Source: Paracoccaceae bacterium (GTDB lineage Bacteria > Pseudomonadota > Alphaproteobacteria > Rhodobacterales > Rhodobacteraceae). Taken from it: a stretch of DNA of 64,000 bases. Shown here piece after piece: positions 47,146 through 55,639 of the stretch. Position numbers and translations under genes: made by a program. The stretch is from NCBI GenBank assembly GCA_033344815.1, contig JAWPMR010000001.1:1350136-1414135 (forward strand). Reading direction: 5' to 3'. The notes beneath the pieces were generated by a model that was not told the DNA's origin, ran no database searches, and saw only the letters and a list, made by a program, of their open reading frames with translations. Position 1 is the stretch's first letter. Each line of letters begins with the position of its first letter.

Positions 47146-48549
47146 ATGAACGCTTATGATGACATTGCTGAAGTCGACGCCATTGTTGCACGCGCCCGCG
47201 CCGCGCAGGCCCGGTTCGAATCGAACGGCTCTCAAGAGCTGTATGACCGCGCCGCATTGGCTGCCGGCTGGGCAATCATGGAACCGGCGCGCAATCGCCA
47301 TCTGGCGGAGCTGGCCGTTGAGACAACCGGCCTTGGTAACGTGCCGGACAAAATCACTAAGAACCACCGCAAGACGCTGGGTCTTCTACGCGACATCTCG
47401 GATGCGAAGTCCTATGGCGTGATCAAGGATGATGCTGCGACAGGTATCACGGAAATCGCGCGCCCAATTGGTGTGATCGGAGCCGTTGTGCCCTCCACCA
47501 ATCCGGGAGCGACACCCGCCAACAACATTATCAACGCGCTCAAATGCGGGAACGCCATTGTCGTGTCCCCTTCGCCTAAGGGTGTGCCAACCTGCGAAGC
47601 ATTGCTTGGCTACATTTACGAAGAATTCGACAAGACCGGCATCGACTGCGACTTGGTCCAGATGATCCCCGGGCGCGGTTCGAAGGAAAAAACCCAACGC
47701 TTGTTAGAGATCTCTGACCTCATCGTCGTGACGGGTTCCCAGAACAACGTCAAACGCGCCTATACGTCTGGCACGCCTGCTTTGGCCGTGGGCGCAGGCA
47801 ACGTCACGGTGATCGTGGACGAAACCGCTGATCTCGCCGCAGCCGCTGAGAAAATCCGCGCCTCCAAAACATTCGACAATGCGACGTCCTGCTCGTCTGA
47901 AAACTCGATTGTCGTACTGGACGCCGTCTATGACACCTTTACCGCGAAGATGGCGAAAAACGGTGGCGCTCTGATCACCGATGAAACGAAAGTGACAAGC
48001 AAACTCTGGGTCAAGGGCCATCTCAACCCGCAGGCCATTGCCCGCGACGCGGACAAGTTGATCGAGGCTTTGGGTCTGACGGGCGAGGTTCCCGGCGATA
48101 CCGAATATCTTGCAGTCGAGACGACCGGCATCGGGCCAGAGCATCCATTGTCGGGAGAGAAGCTGAGCCGCGTGTTAACGGTGTACCGCGCCAAGGACTT
48201 CTCAGATGCGATAATGACCACCCGCAAGATCCAGCTGCACCAAGGCCGTGGCCATTCTGTCGGAATCCACACAAACGACCAGAGCCGACCAGAGCAATTG
48301 GCCCAAGCCATCCCAACGAGCCGCATCATTGTGAACCAAGCGCATACTTTTGCAACGGGTGGTGCGTTCACCAACGGCATGCCATTTTCGCTTTCTATGG
48401 GCTGTGGTTCCTGGGGCGGCAATTCGATCGACACCAATGTGCATTGGCGGCACTTTATGCAGTCCACCAAAGTGGTGCGCGAAATCCCTGAAAACGAACC
48501 CGCCGTTGCGGACATCTTCAATGGGTATTGGGCAGAGGCCGGTAAATGA
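47146..48549 (+). CDS. sauS: Acylating aldehyde dehydrogenase, probable sulfoacetaldehyde dehydrogenase
   Basis: A 467-residue CoA-acylating aldehyde dehydrogenase. The catalytic Cys lies in FDNATSCSSENSIVV, and the nucleotide-binding region includes GVIGAVVPSTNPGATPANNI and IVVTGSQNNVKRAY. Related enzymes include SucD, EutE/PduP and SauS. Immediate coupling to an AMP-forming acid-CoA ligase and a solute transporter reproduces the sulfoacetate route: sulfoacetate to sulfoacetyl-CoA (SauT) to sulfoacetaldehyde (SauS, NADPH). Sulfoacetaldehyde acetyltransferase (Xsc) would finish the pathway but is not in this window. The specific substrate is inferred from context and overall resemblance. Another short organic acid is possible. 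Confidence 0.75.
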   Translation: MNAYDDIAEVDAIVARARAAQARFESNGSQELYDRAALAAGWAIMEPARNRHLAELAVETTGLGNVPDKITKNHRKTLGLLRDISDAKSYGVIKDDAATGITEIARPIGVIGAVVPSTNPGATPANNIINALKCGNAIVVSPSPKGVPTCEALLGYIYEEFDKTGIDCDLVQMIPGRGSKEKTQRLLEISDLIVVTGSQNNVKRAYTSGTPALAVGAGNVTVIVDETADLAAAAEKIRASKTFDNATSCSSENSIVVLDAVYDTFTAKMAKNGGALITDETKVTSKLWVKGHLNPQAIARDADKLIEALGLTGEVPGDTEYLAVETTGIGPEHPLSGEKLSRVLTVYRAKDFSDAIMTTRKIQLHQGRGHSVGIHTNDQSRPEQLAQAIPTSRIIVNQAHTFATGGAFTNGMPFSLSMGCGSWGGNSIDTNVHWRHFMQSTKVVREIPENEPAVADIFNGYWAEAGK

Positions 48550-50033
48550 TTTTCGAAAACGATACCCCCCCAAATGGAACAGTAAAGGACTGGCTGGACG
48601 CCCGCGCGAATGAGGGCAGCACGGCATTTGTTTTCCCTGAAACAGATTTGACACTTAGCTGGATGACCTTGCGGGACGAAGCGCGAAGCATGGCCGAAGG
48701 GCTGATCGGGCTAGGGGCAAAGCAAGGCGAAAGCATCGCAATTGTGCATCCGAATGGAGAAGCGGGCGTGCTGGCGGTCTACGCGGCACTCTACGGCGGA
48801 TTTCGCGCGACCATGATCAATCTGGCCGCAGGGCCGGATGCGATGGCCTACGCGCTGGACCACAGCGGCGCCCGTTTCGCCTTCGTGCATGATGGCCAGC
48901 GTGAGGCGGTCAAAAAGATCGCGCCCAGCCAATTGACCATCTTAACGCCAGACATGCTGGCAAACCGCGCCCCGATCCCTGCGTTTGATACCACGCAACA
49001 TGCTCTCTTGATGTACACCTCGGGCACCACAGGCCGGCCCAAAGGCGTGGTTCACAGCCACGCAAGCCTGTTGGCGGGCGGGTGGACAACTGCGCTGGCG
49101 CATGACCTGTCCCCAAAGGACCGCGGTTATTGTGTCCTTCCAATCTACCACATCAACGGTCTGTGCGTGACTCTCATGGGAGCATTGGTGTCTGGGGGCG
49201 CGCTGGCCATGACCGAGAAGTTTTCGGCCAGCAAGTTCTGGGACCAGGCCGAAGCAGCGCAGATCACTTGGTTTTCAGTTGTTCCGACGATAATCAGTCA
49301 CTTGCTTCACAACGACAGCAATCCCAGTCCGGACACCGCTGCGCGCCTGCGCTTTGGCCGCTCGGCATCGTCGGCTCTCGCTGTTGAAACCCAATCCGCC
49401 TTTGAAGAGCGTTTTCAGGTCCCGATCATTGAAACCATGGGTTTGACAGAAACGGCCGCGCAAATTCTTTCCAACCCGTTGCCGCCGGGGGTTCGCAAAA
49501 TTGGGTCCCCTGGGATCAGCTACGGGAACGAAGTCCGCATCCTCACTGCCGACCTCGAAATCGCGCCGCCTCTGCAAGAGGGCGAGATCGCGGTCAAAGG
49601 CCCAAATGTCATGCTCGAATACCTGAACAATCCGGGGGCAACCTCCGAAACCTTCGCCGGGAATTGGCTGCGCACAGGGGATTTAGGCCACATCGATGAG
49701 GACGGCTATGTCTTTGTGACGGGTCGATTGAAAGAGTTGATCATCAAGGGTGGCGAGAACATTGCCCCGCGAGAAATCGACGAAGTGCTGTATTCTGAGC
49801 CAGACATTATCGAAGCAGCGGCATTCGCCCGGCCCTGCAAAACATACGGGGAAACTGTTGAAGCAGCTGTGAGCATAAAACCGGGATCAAGCCTATCGGA
49901 AGCGGCTCTGCTCGAACTGTGCGAAAAGCGACTTGGAAAGTTCAAGGCGCCTGATTGCATCCATTTCTTACGCGAATTGCCCAAAGGACCATCTGGAAAA
50001 ATCCAAAGGCTGAAGTTATCTTCTTTGGTCTAA
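48546..50033 (+). CDS. sauT: AMP-forming acyl-CoA ligase, probable sulfoacetate-CoA ligase
   Basis: A 495-residue adenylate-forming enzyme. The P-loop reads LLMYTSGTTGRPKGVVHSH, the A5 motif METMGLTETAAQ-like (IIETMGLTETAAQIL), A7 WLRTGDLGHIDEDGYVFVTG, A8 RLKELIIKGGENIAPREIDE, and the C-terminal catalytic Lys in PKGPSGKIQR. It activates a carboxylic acid with ATP and CoA. ATG overlaps the sauS stop (ATGA). The gene order transporter-dehydrogenase-ligase under a LacI regulator supports sulfoacetate as the substrate. Confidence 0.77.
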   Translation: MIFENDTPPNGTVKDWLDARANEGSTAFVFPETDLTLSWMTLRDEARSMAEGLIGLGAKQGESIAIVHPNGEAGVLAVYAALYGGFRATMINLAAGPDAMAYALDHSGARFAFVHDGQREAVKKIAPSQLTILTPDMLANRAPIPAFDTTQHALLMYTSGTTGRPKGVVHSHASLLAGGWTTALAHDLSPKDRGYCVLPIYHINGLCVTLMGALVSGGALAMTEKFSASKFWDQAEAAQITWFSVVPTIISHLLHNDSNPSPDTAARLRFGRSASSALAVETQSAFEERFQVPIIETMGLTETAAQILSNPLPPGVRKIGSPGISYGNEVRILTADLEIAPPLQEGEIAVKGPNVMLEYLNNPGATSETFAGNWLRTGDLGHIDEDGYVFVTGRLKELIIKGGENIAPREIDEVLYSEPDIIEAAAFARPCKTYGETVEAAVSIKPGSSLSEAALLELCEKRLGKFKAPDCIHFLRELPKGPSGKIQRLKLSSLV

Positions 50034-51035
50034 AGAACGCTGGTCTCTTTTTCTGCGATCCCGAAACGTTCCGTTGCCGGATGCTTTTGAATTCGCATTT
50101 CTTTGTAAATTTGAACCGGACCTCTTTGGCCCGACCGGGCACAAACTCTCATGCTGGCTCTGATAGTCGACAAGCGCGTAATTCTGCCACAACGACTGCC
50201 TCTGCCAAGAAACCCAGCGCATTTGTGCTACTGCGTGCGCCATAATGCGTTCGCAAATGCCCGTTCATATTCTCGGCTTGCTTTCCTTCTGAAGTTGCAA
50301 TGAGTGCCAGCATTCCGCGCTTGTTTTTTCGGCGAAGCTTAAGGGCGCACAAAACAGTCTTTGGAACAGCGCCGTGAATGTCTGCTTCGTCCCGCGTCTC
50401 GATAGTTCTGATACCGTGCAGCTAAAGCTCGGTTTGGATTTGACGTCGTGGAGCCGGGTTGAATGATCGCATTGGCGACTTGAGCTGCAACGCGGCGACA
50501 GACATGCTGCAAGCGCGAGGCCATGCTGCGTCAGCGAAGTCCAAATGACGAATGGCGGGAAAGTCCGAGGTGTGCGAGTTCGATGTAGCCCGGTTTTTGC
50601 GCTCGCAGCAACAGTCCGGTCTGGTGAAGCCACAGCGCGGCACTTGACTACCTCGGAAAGGCCCGGAACGGGCCGACCTGAACGTGAAAGGCGAAAACGG
50701 CTGGCGACTTTGCAAAAGGTCGCCTTCTGCGCATCGAGGAATCAAGTTGAATTACGAGGTTTGGCGGCCCTATCGCTCGGTCCAGGCGCGAACCTCTCGC
50801 TCTGCGCGTGCAACAGCTTCCCCGAGTTCTTCTAATCGTTCCAGTTCTCACTCCATTCACTAGAAAGCGGGAGGAAAATCAGTACAATATCGGGCAACCA
50901 GCTTTGCAGATACTTGATGCGCCATGATGAGGTCTTCTTTGCTTACAGTCCGGGATAGTTCATTGTCCGTTTCCTTTACATTTTGGTCAGTTCTCCGACG
51001 TTGAAGGTACGGCCCGCGGGGGCCGCACCGAGGGC
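50034..51035. repeat. Gene-poor stretch with a repeat copy (about 50400-50720)
   Basis: About 1 kb without a supported gene. AACAGTCCGGTCTGGTGAAG, GGCACTTGACTACCTCGG and GGCCCGGAACGGGCCGACC belong to the dispersed repeat family, best matched at 18590-18745. Near 51000, on the minus strand, AGGAAACGGACA followed by ATGAACTATCCCGGACTG may be the truncated start of the phage gene that once followed the capsid gene. Confidence 0.5.
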
Positions 51036-51517
51036 TTAGGTCACGATATCAGTGATAGCAGCGAAGGATTGTGGCTTTCGGCACGGCGATGTCCCATTCG
51101 CTGTGCGCAGTGATGCGCACGTTGCCTCGATCGCTTTCGGTTTTGTCATCGACGATCACGTCAATTCCGCCCCACTGCCCGATCATGAGTTCGGACCAAG
51201 CGCCGAAAATCAGCGCCAACAGGTTGGTTCCCGCAACCAGCATGAAGTTCGAAGGCACAAGCGACCTGAAGGCCGCTCTGTGACCTGCGATTGCGAGGTC
51301 CGATCCTGACGTGGACAGGATCGCAGAGTCGCCGCCGGGAAACTTTGGGGTACTCAAGAGCTTGGCCTTTACTTTGGGATTCGACAGGAAAGCGAGGCTC
51401 TGCATGGGTGCGCCCGCATCCTCGACTTGCGCCATCAAGTCGGTGACAAAAGCCCAATTGATCGTTCGGCCGTCCGTCGTGTCCGGTCCAAGCGTTCCGA
51501 TGCCAGCCGTACCCAGG
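51036..51517 (-). pseudogene. 3' fragment of an HK97-type phage major capsid gene
   Basis: The minus strand encodes the C-terminal 160 or so residues of an HK97-fold major capsid protein: INWAFVTDLMAQVEDAGAPM, LAFLSNPKVKAKLLSTPKFP, LVPSNFMLVAGTNLLALIFG, then WSELMIGQWGGIDVIVDD. A frame change close to the end hides the native terminus. In another frame SFAAITDIVT precedes a TAA at 51036. No other capsid, portal or terminase gene remains nearby, so only this scrap of a prophage survives. Confidence 0.82.
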
Positions 51518-52062
51518 TCCTCGCGCACCGCTCGTGGCGCTGTCGTCGGATCGGTGTCGCGTGCTGCCCAGTCCTCCGGGTTGCTGGAGTTCTGTTTCTG
51601 GACGTCGGCGCTGATCAAACTGGCGTCCACAGCAAAACCTTGATCACCGACAAGCCCTTCTTCCATGCAGCGTGCCACGGTTGTCTCGAACACATGCCTT
51701 AGCAGATCGCTCTCACGGAACCGACCGTGCCGGTCCTTGGAAAAAGTCGAATGATTTGGAAGGCGGTCTGTCAGATCAAGGCGGCAGAACCAGCGATAGG
51801 CTAGGTTCAGATGCACCTCTTCGCACAACCTCCGCTCGGATCGGATGCCGAAGCAGGATCCTACCAGCAGCATGCGGATCAGCAATTCAGGATCAATCGA
51901 TTGGCGGCCCGTGTAGCTGTAGAAGTCCGCAAGATGCGCCCGAATGCTTCTCAGATCAACAAAGCGATCTATCGACCGCAACAAGTGACCCTGCGGGACA
52001 TGATCCTCCAGCGAAAACTCGTAAAACAGTGCAGCCTGTGCTTCCTGCTTTGGTCCCATCAT
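51049..52062 (-). pseudogene. In-frame chimera: IS1182 transposase 5' part fused to phage capsid 3' part
   Basis: An uninterrupted 337-residue frame. Residues 1 to about 181 equal the N-terminal part of an IS1182 transposase (FYEFSLEDHVPQGHLLRSID, QSIDPELLIRMLLVGSCFGI, PNHSTFSKDRHGRFRESDLL, FAVDASLISADVQKQ), close to the intact gene at 9807. From about 182 (LGTAGIGTLGPDTTDG) it is HK97 major capsid sequence to the end. The junction is near 51518. The catalytic core of the transposase is lost, as is the N-terminal half of the capsid protein. IS left-end sequence (GAGTTTTTCAA) lies at 52121-52146. Either the IS inserted into a prophage and then suffered a deletion, or the two were joined by illegitimate recombination. 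Confidence 0.85.
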
Positions 52063-52266
52063 CGCCAGATCCTCCTGCTCGTTGAGAGAATTGAATCAGC
52101 AGGTCATCCGTCGATCTAGGAAGAGTTTTTCAATAAAATCGGCTCAATTTGCACGATGCTGCAGATCGCACGAGCGACTACTTGGGCGAAGTATCGTTCA
52201 TCAGGAGATTTCGTTTTGCCCGCCTATGACTGCGGCAGGAGTGGTTGAAGGGGCCCATTGGTTCGC

Positions 52267-52932
52267 CTAACCTTTTTTAAACACGGCGAGTATCCGAGAG
52301 AATAAGTGGAACAGATCATTCTCCTTTCCCGGCACGTGCACCTCGATCTGGCAATGATCCTGAATGAATTCCTGCTCAGCCACTTCGCCCTCCGACAGCG
52401 CCATTAAGGCCTTGTAGCTTGTGCGTAAGACGACGTCTGGGTTTGTTGCGGGCGCATAGTATACCGATGCTGTGCCTCCTTGGGCTTTCACTTCCATCTC
52501 CTCGCCATCGACAATCAAGCTGGTCACCACCTTCAGATCGCTGGCCTCAACCTGCTCGGCGGCCGCGCCCAATGTCACAGCGACTGTTCTAAGATTGCCA
52601 GGCTCGACGATTTCGCCTTCCGACGGGAACCGGGCTCCGAACATCGCCAGTTCAAAGATCAACGTGCGCGTTTTGCGCCCGAGTTCCGTCAATTCGTAAA
52701 GCGTCGTTGCATGCGGGCCTGGGGTTTTCTGCGCAAGGCCATCCTCGACCAGCTTCGCAAGCCGCTCTGTCAAAAGGTTGGCAGCAATACCCGTCAGGCC
52801 GCGCTGCAGGTCGGTGAAACGGGCTGGACCAGCATGCAAATCCCGCAAGATCAGCAGCGTCCAACGGTCGCCGACCCGATCAAGGCCACGCGCGATTGGG
52901 CAGAGCAGTTTGTAGGAACGCAGTTTCGCCAT
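52267..52932 (-). CDS. HxlR family winged-helix regulator with C-terminal extension
   Basis: A 221-residue protein. Residues 1-110 form the HxlR winged helix: CPIARGLDRVGDRWTLLILR, FTDLQRGLTGIAANLLTERL, ALYELTELGRKTRTL-like TTLYELTELGRKTRTLIFEL. The remaining 110 residues resemble the SCP2-like domain that follows HxlR in some members and may bind a hydrophobic ligand. Divergent from the NmrA-like gene at 53015, with overlapping inverted repeats in the 82-nt gap. Most HxlR proteins sense aldehydes, quinones or related electrophiles. The Cys at position 11 would be the usual redox-sensitive residue. Confidence 0.87.
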   Translation of the reverse strand: MAKLRSYKLLCPIARGLDRVGDRWTLLILRDLHAGPARFTDLQRGLTGIAANLLTERLAKLVEDGLAQKTPGPHATTLYELTELGRKTRTLIFELAMFGARFPSEGEIVEPGNLRTVAVTLGAAAEQVEASDLKVVTSLIVDGEEMEVKAQGGTASVYYAPATNPDVVLRTSYKALMALSEGEVAEQEFIQDHCQIEVHVPGKENDLFHLFSRILAVFKKG

Positions 52933-52950
52933 CTCGACCTCACGATATTG

Positions 52951-52978
52951 TTACTTTATTTTTTAAAGTGATAACTTT
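52951..52978. promoter_or_regulatory. Overlapping inverted repeats, candidate HxlR operator
   Basis: TTACTTTA (52951-52958) pairs with TAAAGTGA (52964-52971) at 7 of 8 positions. The right arm also forms AAAGT-GATA-ACTTT. Both lie in the AT-rich divergent gap between the HxlR regulator and the NmrA-like gene. Confidence 0.45.
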
Positions 52979-53014
52979 AATTCCAGTGCAAGCATATGAA
53001 TCCGAGGCTTCCCT

Positions 53015-54121
53015 ATGTCAACATATCCCAAAATCCTTGTCACAAGCGGCGCTGGAAAAACTGGCTTGCACGTGGCGCTTCAGTTGCTGGAGAAAGGCGT
53101 GCCGGTTCGGGCATTTGTGCGGCGCAAAGATCACCGCGCCGAGACACTGAAGCGCGCCGGTGCGGACGTCTTTGTCGGCAACCAATACGACGTGTCCGAC
53201 CTGCGCAAAGCGATGCAAGGCGTTCAGCGTGCCTATCAATGCGCACCAACCGCACCTAACGGATTGCATTTCAATGCGGCCTTTACGATAGCAGCGGCGG
53301 AAGCAAAACTCGAACATGTAGTGACGCTCGGCCAATGGCTGACCAGCGCAAACCATCCGTCGCTGTTTACCCGCGAAGTCTATTTATCGGACGCGCTGGC
53401 GCGCCTGACTCCGGACACAACCGTCACATCGGTAGATCCTGGCTGGTTTGCAGATAACTACCTGATGGTCCTCGATGTGGCGGCCCATCTTGGCATGTTT
53501 ACGATGCCGCTCGGGGCGGGCGACGAGAAGAAAAACGCACCTCCCAGCAACGAAGATATTGCGCGGGTTGTTGTTGGCGCACTTCTCGATCCTCGAACCC
53601 ATGCTGGCAAACGCTACCGCCCAACCGGACCGACGCTTTTGTCCCCAAACGAGATTGCTGCCGCTATGGGGCGGGTATTGGGCCGCAAGGTCACGTATTT
53701 GGATATTTCGCAGAAGATGTTGACCAAGGCGCTTCGAGCGAACCCGCCGTCGCATTACTCAGAAGCGGCGGTATCCCAGCTCGCGCTTTATGCCGACGAA
53801 TATCGCCGCGGCGCTTTTGCGGTGACTGCGCCGACCCAAGATGTGGCGGTCGTCGGTGGGCGCGAGCCCGAGGCGTTCGAGCACATTGTGCGCCGCTATG
53901 TGGCCGCGCAACCATCTCTGCAACCCGGCTTTGGGCGACGGCTGGCAGCAATTGCGGGGTTCCTAAAGATTTTGGCGACACCGGCCTTGGACCTGGCAAA
54001 GGTTCAAAGCAACCGCGACTACGTCGAAATCAAACAGCCGCTTTTCTGCCAAGACTCCCCAGAATGGGCACAGACCCACGCCCCACCACCCAGCGCATTG
54101 AAATCTTTCAAAATTGACTGA
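53015..54121 (+). CDS. NmrA-like NAD(P)-binding oxidoreductase
   Basis: A 368-residue Rossmann-fold protein of the atypical SDR (NmrA/HSCARG, QorB-like) class. It opens MSTYPKILVTSGAGKTGLHV (GxGKTG dinucleotide loop), then VRAFVRRKDHR, where the Arg pair after strand 2 suggests NADPH, and TVTSVDPGWFADNYL. The C-terminal extension (GFGRRLAAIAGFLKILATPA to FKID) is longer than in most relatives. The divergent HxlR regulator probably controls it. The carbonic anhydrase gene follows within about 45 nt, so the genes 53015-55604 may be an operon. Confidence 0.85.
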   Translation: MSTYPKILVTSGAGKTGLHVALQLLEKGVPVRAFVRRKDHRAETLKRAGADVFVGNQYDVSDLRKAMQGVQRAYQCAPTAPNGLHFNAAFTIAAAEAKLEHVVTLGQWLTSANHPSLFTREVYLSDALARLTPDTTVTSVDPGWFADNYLMVLDVAAHLGMFTMPLGAGDEKKNAPPSNEDIARVVVGALLDPRTHAGKRYRPTGPTLLSPNEIAAAMGRVLGRKVTYLDISQKMLTKALRANPPSHYSEAAVSQLALYADEYRRGAFAVTAPTQDVAVVGGREPEAFEHIVRRYVAAQPSLQPGFGRRLAAIAGFLKILATPALDLAKVQSNRDYVEIKQPLFCQDSPEWAQTHAPPPSALKSFKID

Positions 54122-54164
54122 GCGCAATGCTTGCATTCACCCTCAAGACAATTGGAGACCCCTC

Positions 54165-54719
54165 ATGTCAAACATCGATCTTTTAAAAACCCGCAACCAA
54201 AACTTCGCCGCTGGCTTTACGCAAGGCGATCTGGTCGCGCTGCCGAAACTGGGCATGATCATCGTTGCCTGTGCTGATTCACGCGTTGACCCAACCACCG
54301 TTCTTGGCCTTGACTTGGGCGACGCCGTGATCATGCGTAACAACGGCGGGCGTATCACACCTGCGATCATCGAAGAAATCACCGCGCTCAGCCTACTGGT
54401 AGGCCGGATCACGGACCAAGACGCGCCCGTGTTTCACATCATGCTCATGCAACACACCAAATGCGGCGCCCAGCACTTCGCCGCACCGGACTTTCAGGCG
54501 CACATCAAGGAGAGCACAGGCATCGATGTGTCCGCCTCTGCGATCACGGACCCGGAAAGTGATCTGATGGTTGATATGGCCCGCCTGTGCGACGCGACAA
54601 ATCTGCATGGTGGCCTGACCGTTTCGGCGATGCTTTATGATGTTGAAACCGGACAGGTCCACGAAATCGCAGCGACACAATCTCTGACAGAGTTGCGCGC
54701 AAACGCGGCCGCTTCCTGA
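54165..54719 (+). CDS. Beta-class carbonic anhydrase
   Basis: A 184-residue zinc enzyme interconverting CO2 and bicarbonate. It has the beta-class signature CADSR (Cys36, Asp38, Arg40) and HTKC (His97, Cys100), i.e. the Cys-His-Cys zinc ligands and the Asp-Arg dyad. MRNNGGRITPAIIEEITALS lies between them. The ATG at 54165 has TTGGAG 9 nt upstream. The earlier start at 54114 would overlap the preceding gene. Small members of this branch also include proteins of unproven activity, but all ligands are present. Confidence 0.9.
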   Translation: MSNIDLLKTRNQNFAAGFTQGDLVALPKLGMIIVACADSRVDPTTVLGLDLGDAVIMRNNGGRITPAIIEEITALSLLVGRITDQDAPVFHIMLMQHTKCGAQHFAAPDFQAHIKESTGIDVSASAITDPESDLMVDMARLCDATNLHGGLTVSAMLYDVETGQVHEIAATQSLTELRANAAAS

Positions 54720-55604
54720 ATGGCCAAGTTCCAACCCGATCCGTCGCTCTACCCGTTCAAGTCGAACTGGGTAGAACTTGGAAGCGGATCGCGCATTCAC
54801 TATGTCGACGAAGGCCATGGTCCGGTGCTTCTTCTTTTGCACGGCAATCCGTCTTGGTCCTTTCTTTATAGGAACATCATTCCCCGGCTCAGGGGGCAGT
54901 TTCGCTGCATTGCGCCGGACCTGCCGGGGTTCGGATTGTCTGACGCGGCACATGGCTTTGGCTTTACTGGCCGTGAACAAGCGCAGGTTATGGTCGAATT
55001 CATTGACCAGCTTGACCTAAAGGGCGTCGGCGTAATGATGCAGGATTGGGGCGGCCCCACCGGTCTATATGCGGCTCAAATGCGGCCGGAACGCATTGAT
55101 CGGTTGATCATCGGCAACACTTTTGGCTGGCCATTGTCAGACGCTGGGGTGCGCATGTTTTCGGGTGTCATGGGTGGCCTTCTTGGTCGTACCAGCGCCA
55201 TTTTGTTCAACGGTGTCATCCGTTTCTTCTTTTCGCGCGGCGTGATGAGAAAGCTGTCAGCGGACGAATGGAACATGTATCTGGCCCCATTTAAAAACCG
55301 CAACATACGTCACCGGACCCATATCTTCTCCAAGCAGCTCATCGCGGCTAGGGCCTTCCTGCAAGAGATTGAGAACGGACTACCCGCGATAAGCAATAAG
55401 CCCGCCTTGATCTTATGGGGCGACAGCGATTTCGCGTTCAAGGAAAAGGAGCGGAGCCGCTTCCGGCAGGTGTTCCCAGATCATCTCGATATTGAGCTGT
55501 CCGGCGCAGGGCACTTCATTCAGGAAGATGCCCCGGAGGCCATCAGTGCAGCCATCACGAATTGGTATGGCATGCCCACCTCAGAGCCTGAAGTAACGCC
55601 CTGA
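54720..55604 (+). CDS. Alpha/beta hydrolase, haloalkane dehalogenase-like
   Basis: A 294-residue alpha/beta hydrolase starting directly after the carbonic anhydrase stop. It carries haloalkane dehalogenase marks: HGNPSWSFLY (residues 41-50, oxyanion and halide-binding Asn43-type site), PDLPGFGLSD, nucleophile Asp109 in MMQDWGGPTGL with the adjacent halide-binding Trp110, and a catalytic His265 in GAGHFIQED. The Asp nucleophile, instead of Ser, and the Trp next to it argue for C-halogen bond hydrolysis over an esterase. The exact subfamily and substrate cannot be set from the sequence by eye. Confidence 0.83.
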   Translation: MAKFQPDPSLYPFKSNWVELGSGSRIHYVDEGHGPVLLLLHGNPSWSFLYRNIIPRLRGQFRCIAPDLPGFGLSDAAHGFGFTGREQAQVMVEFIDQLDLKGVGVMMQDWGGPTGLYAAQMRPERIDRLIIGNTFGWPLSDAGVRMFSGVMGGLLGRTSAILFNGVIRFFFSRGVMRKLSADEWNMYLAPFKNRNIRHRTHIFSKQLIAARAFLQEIENGLPAISNKPALILWGDSDFAFKEKERSRFRQVFPDHLDIELSGAGHFIQEDAPEAISAAITNWYGMPTSEPEVTP

Positions 55605-55639
55605 CCAACCAGCCGCAGCTGAACTCCTAAGGAAATACC

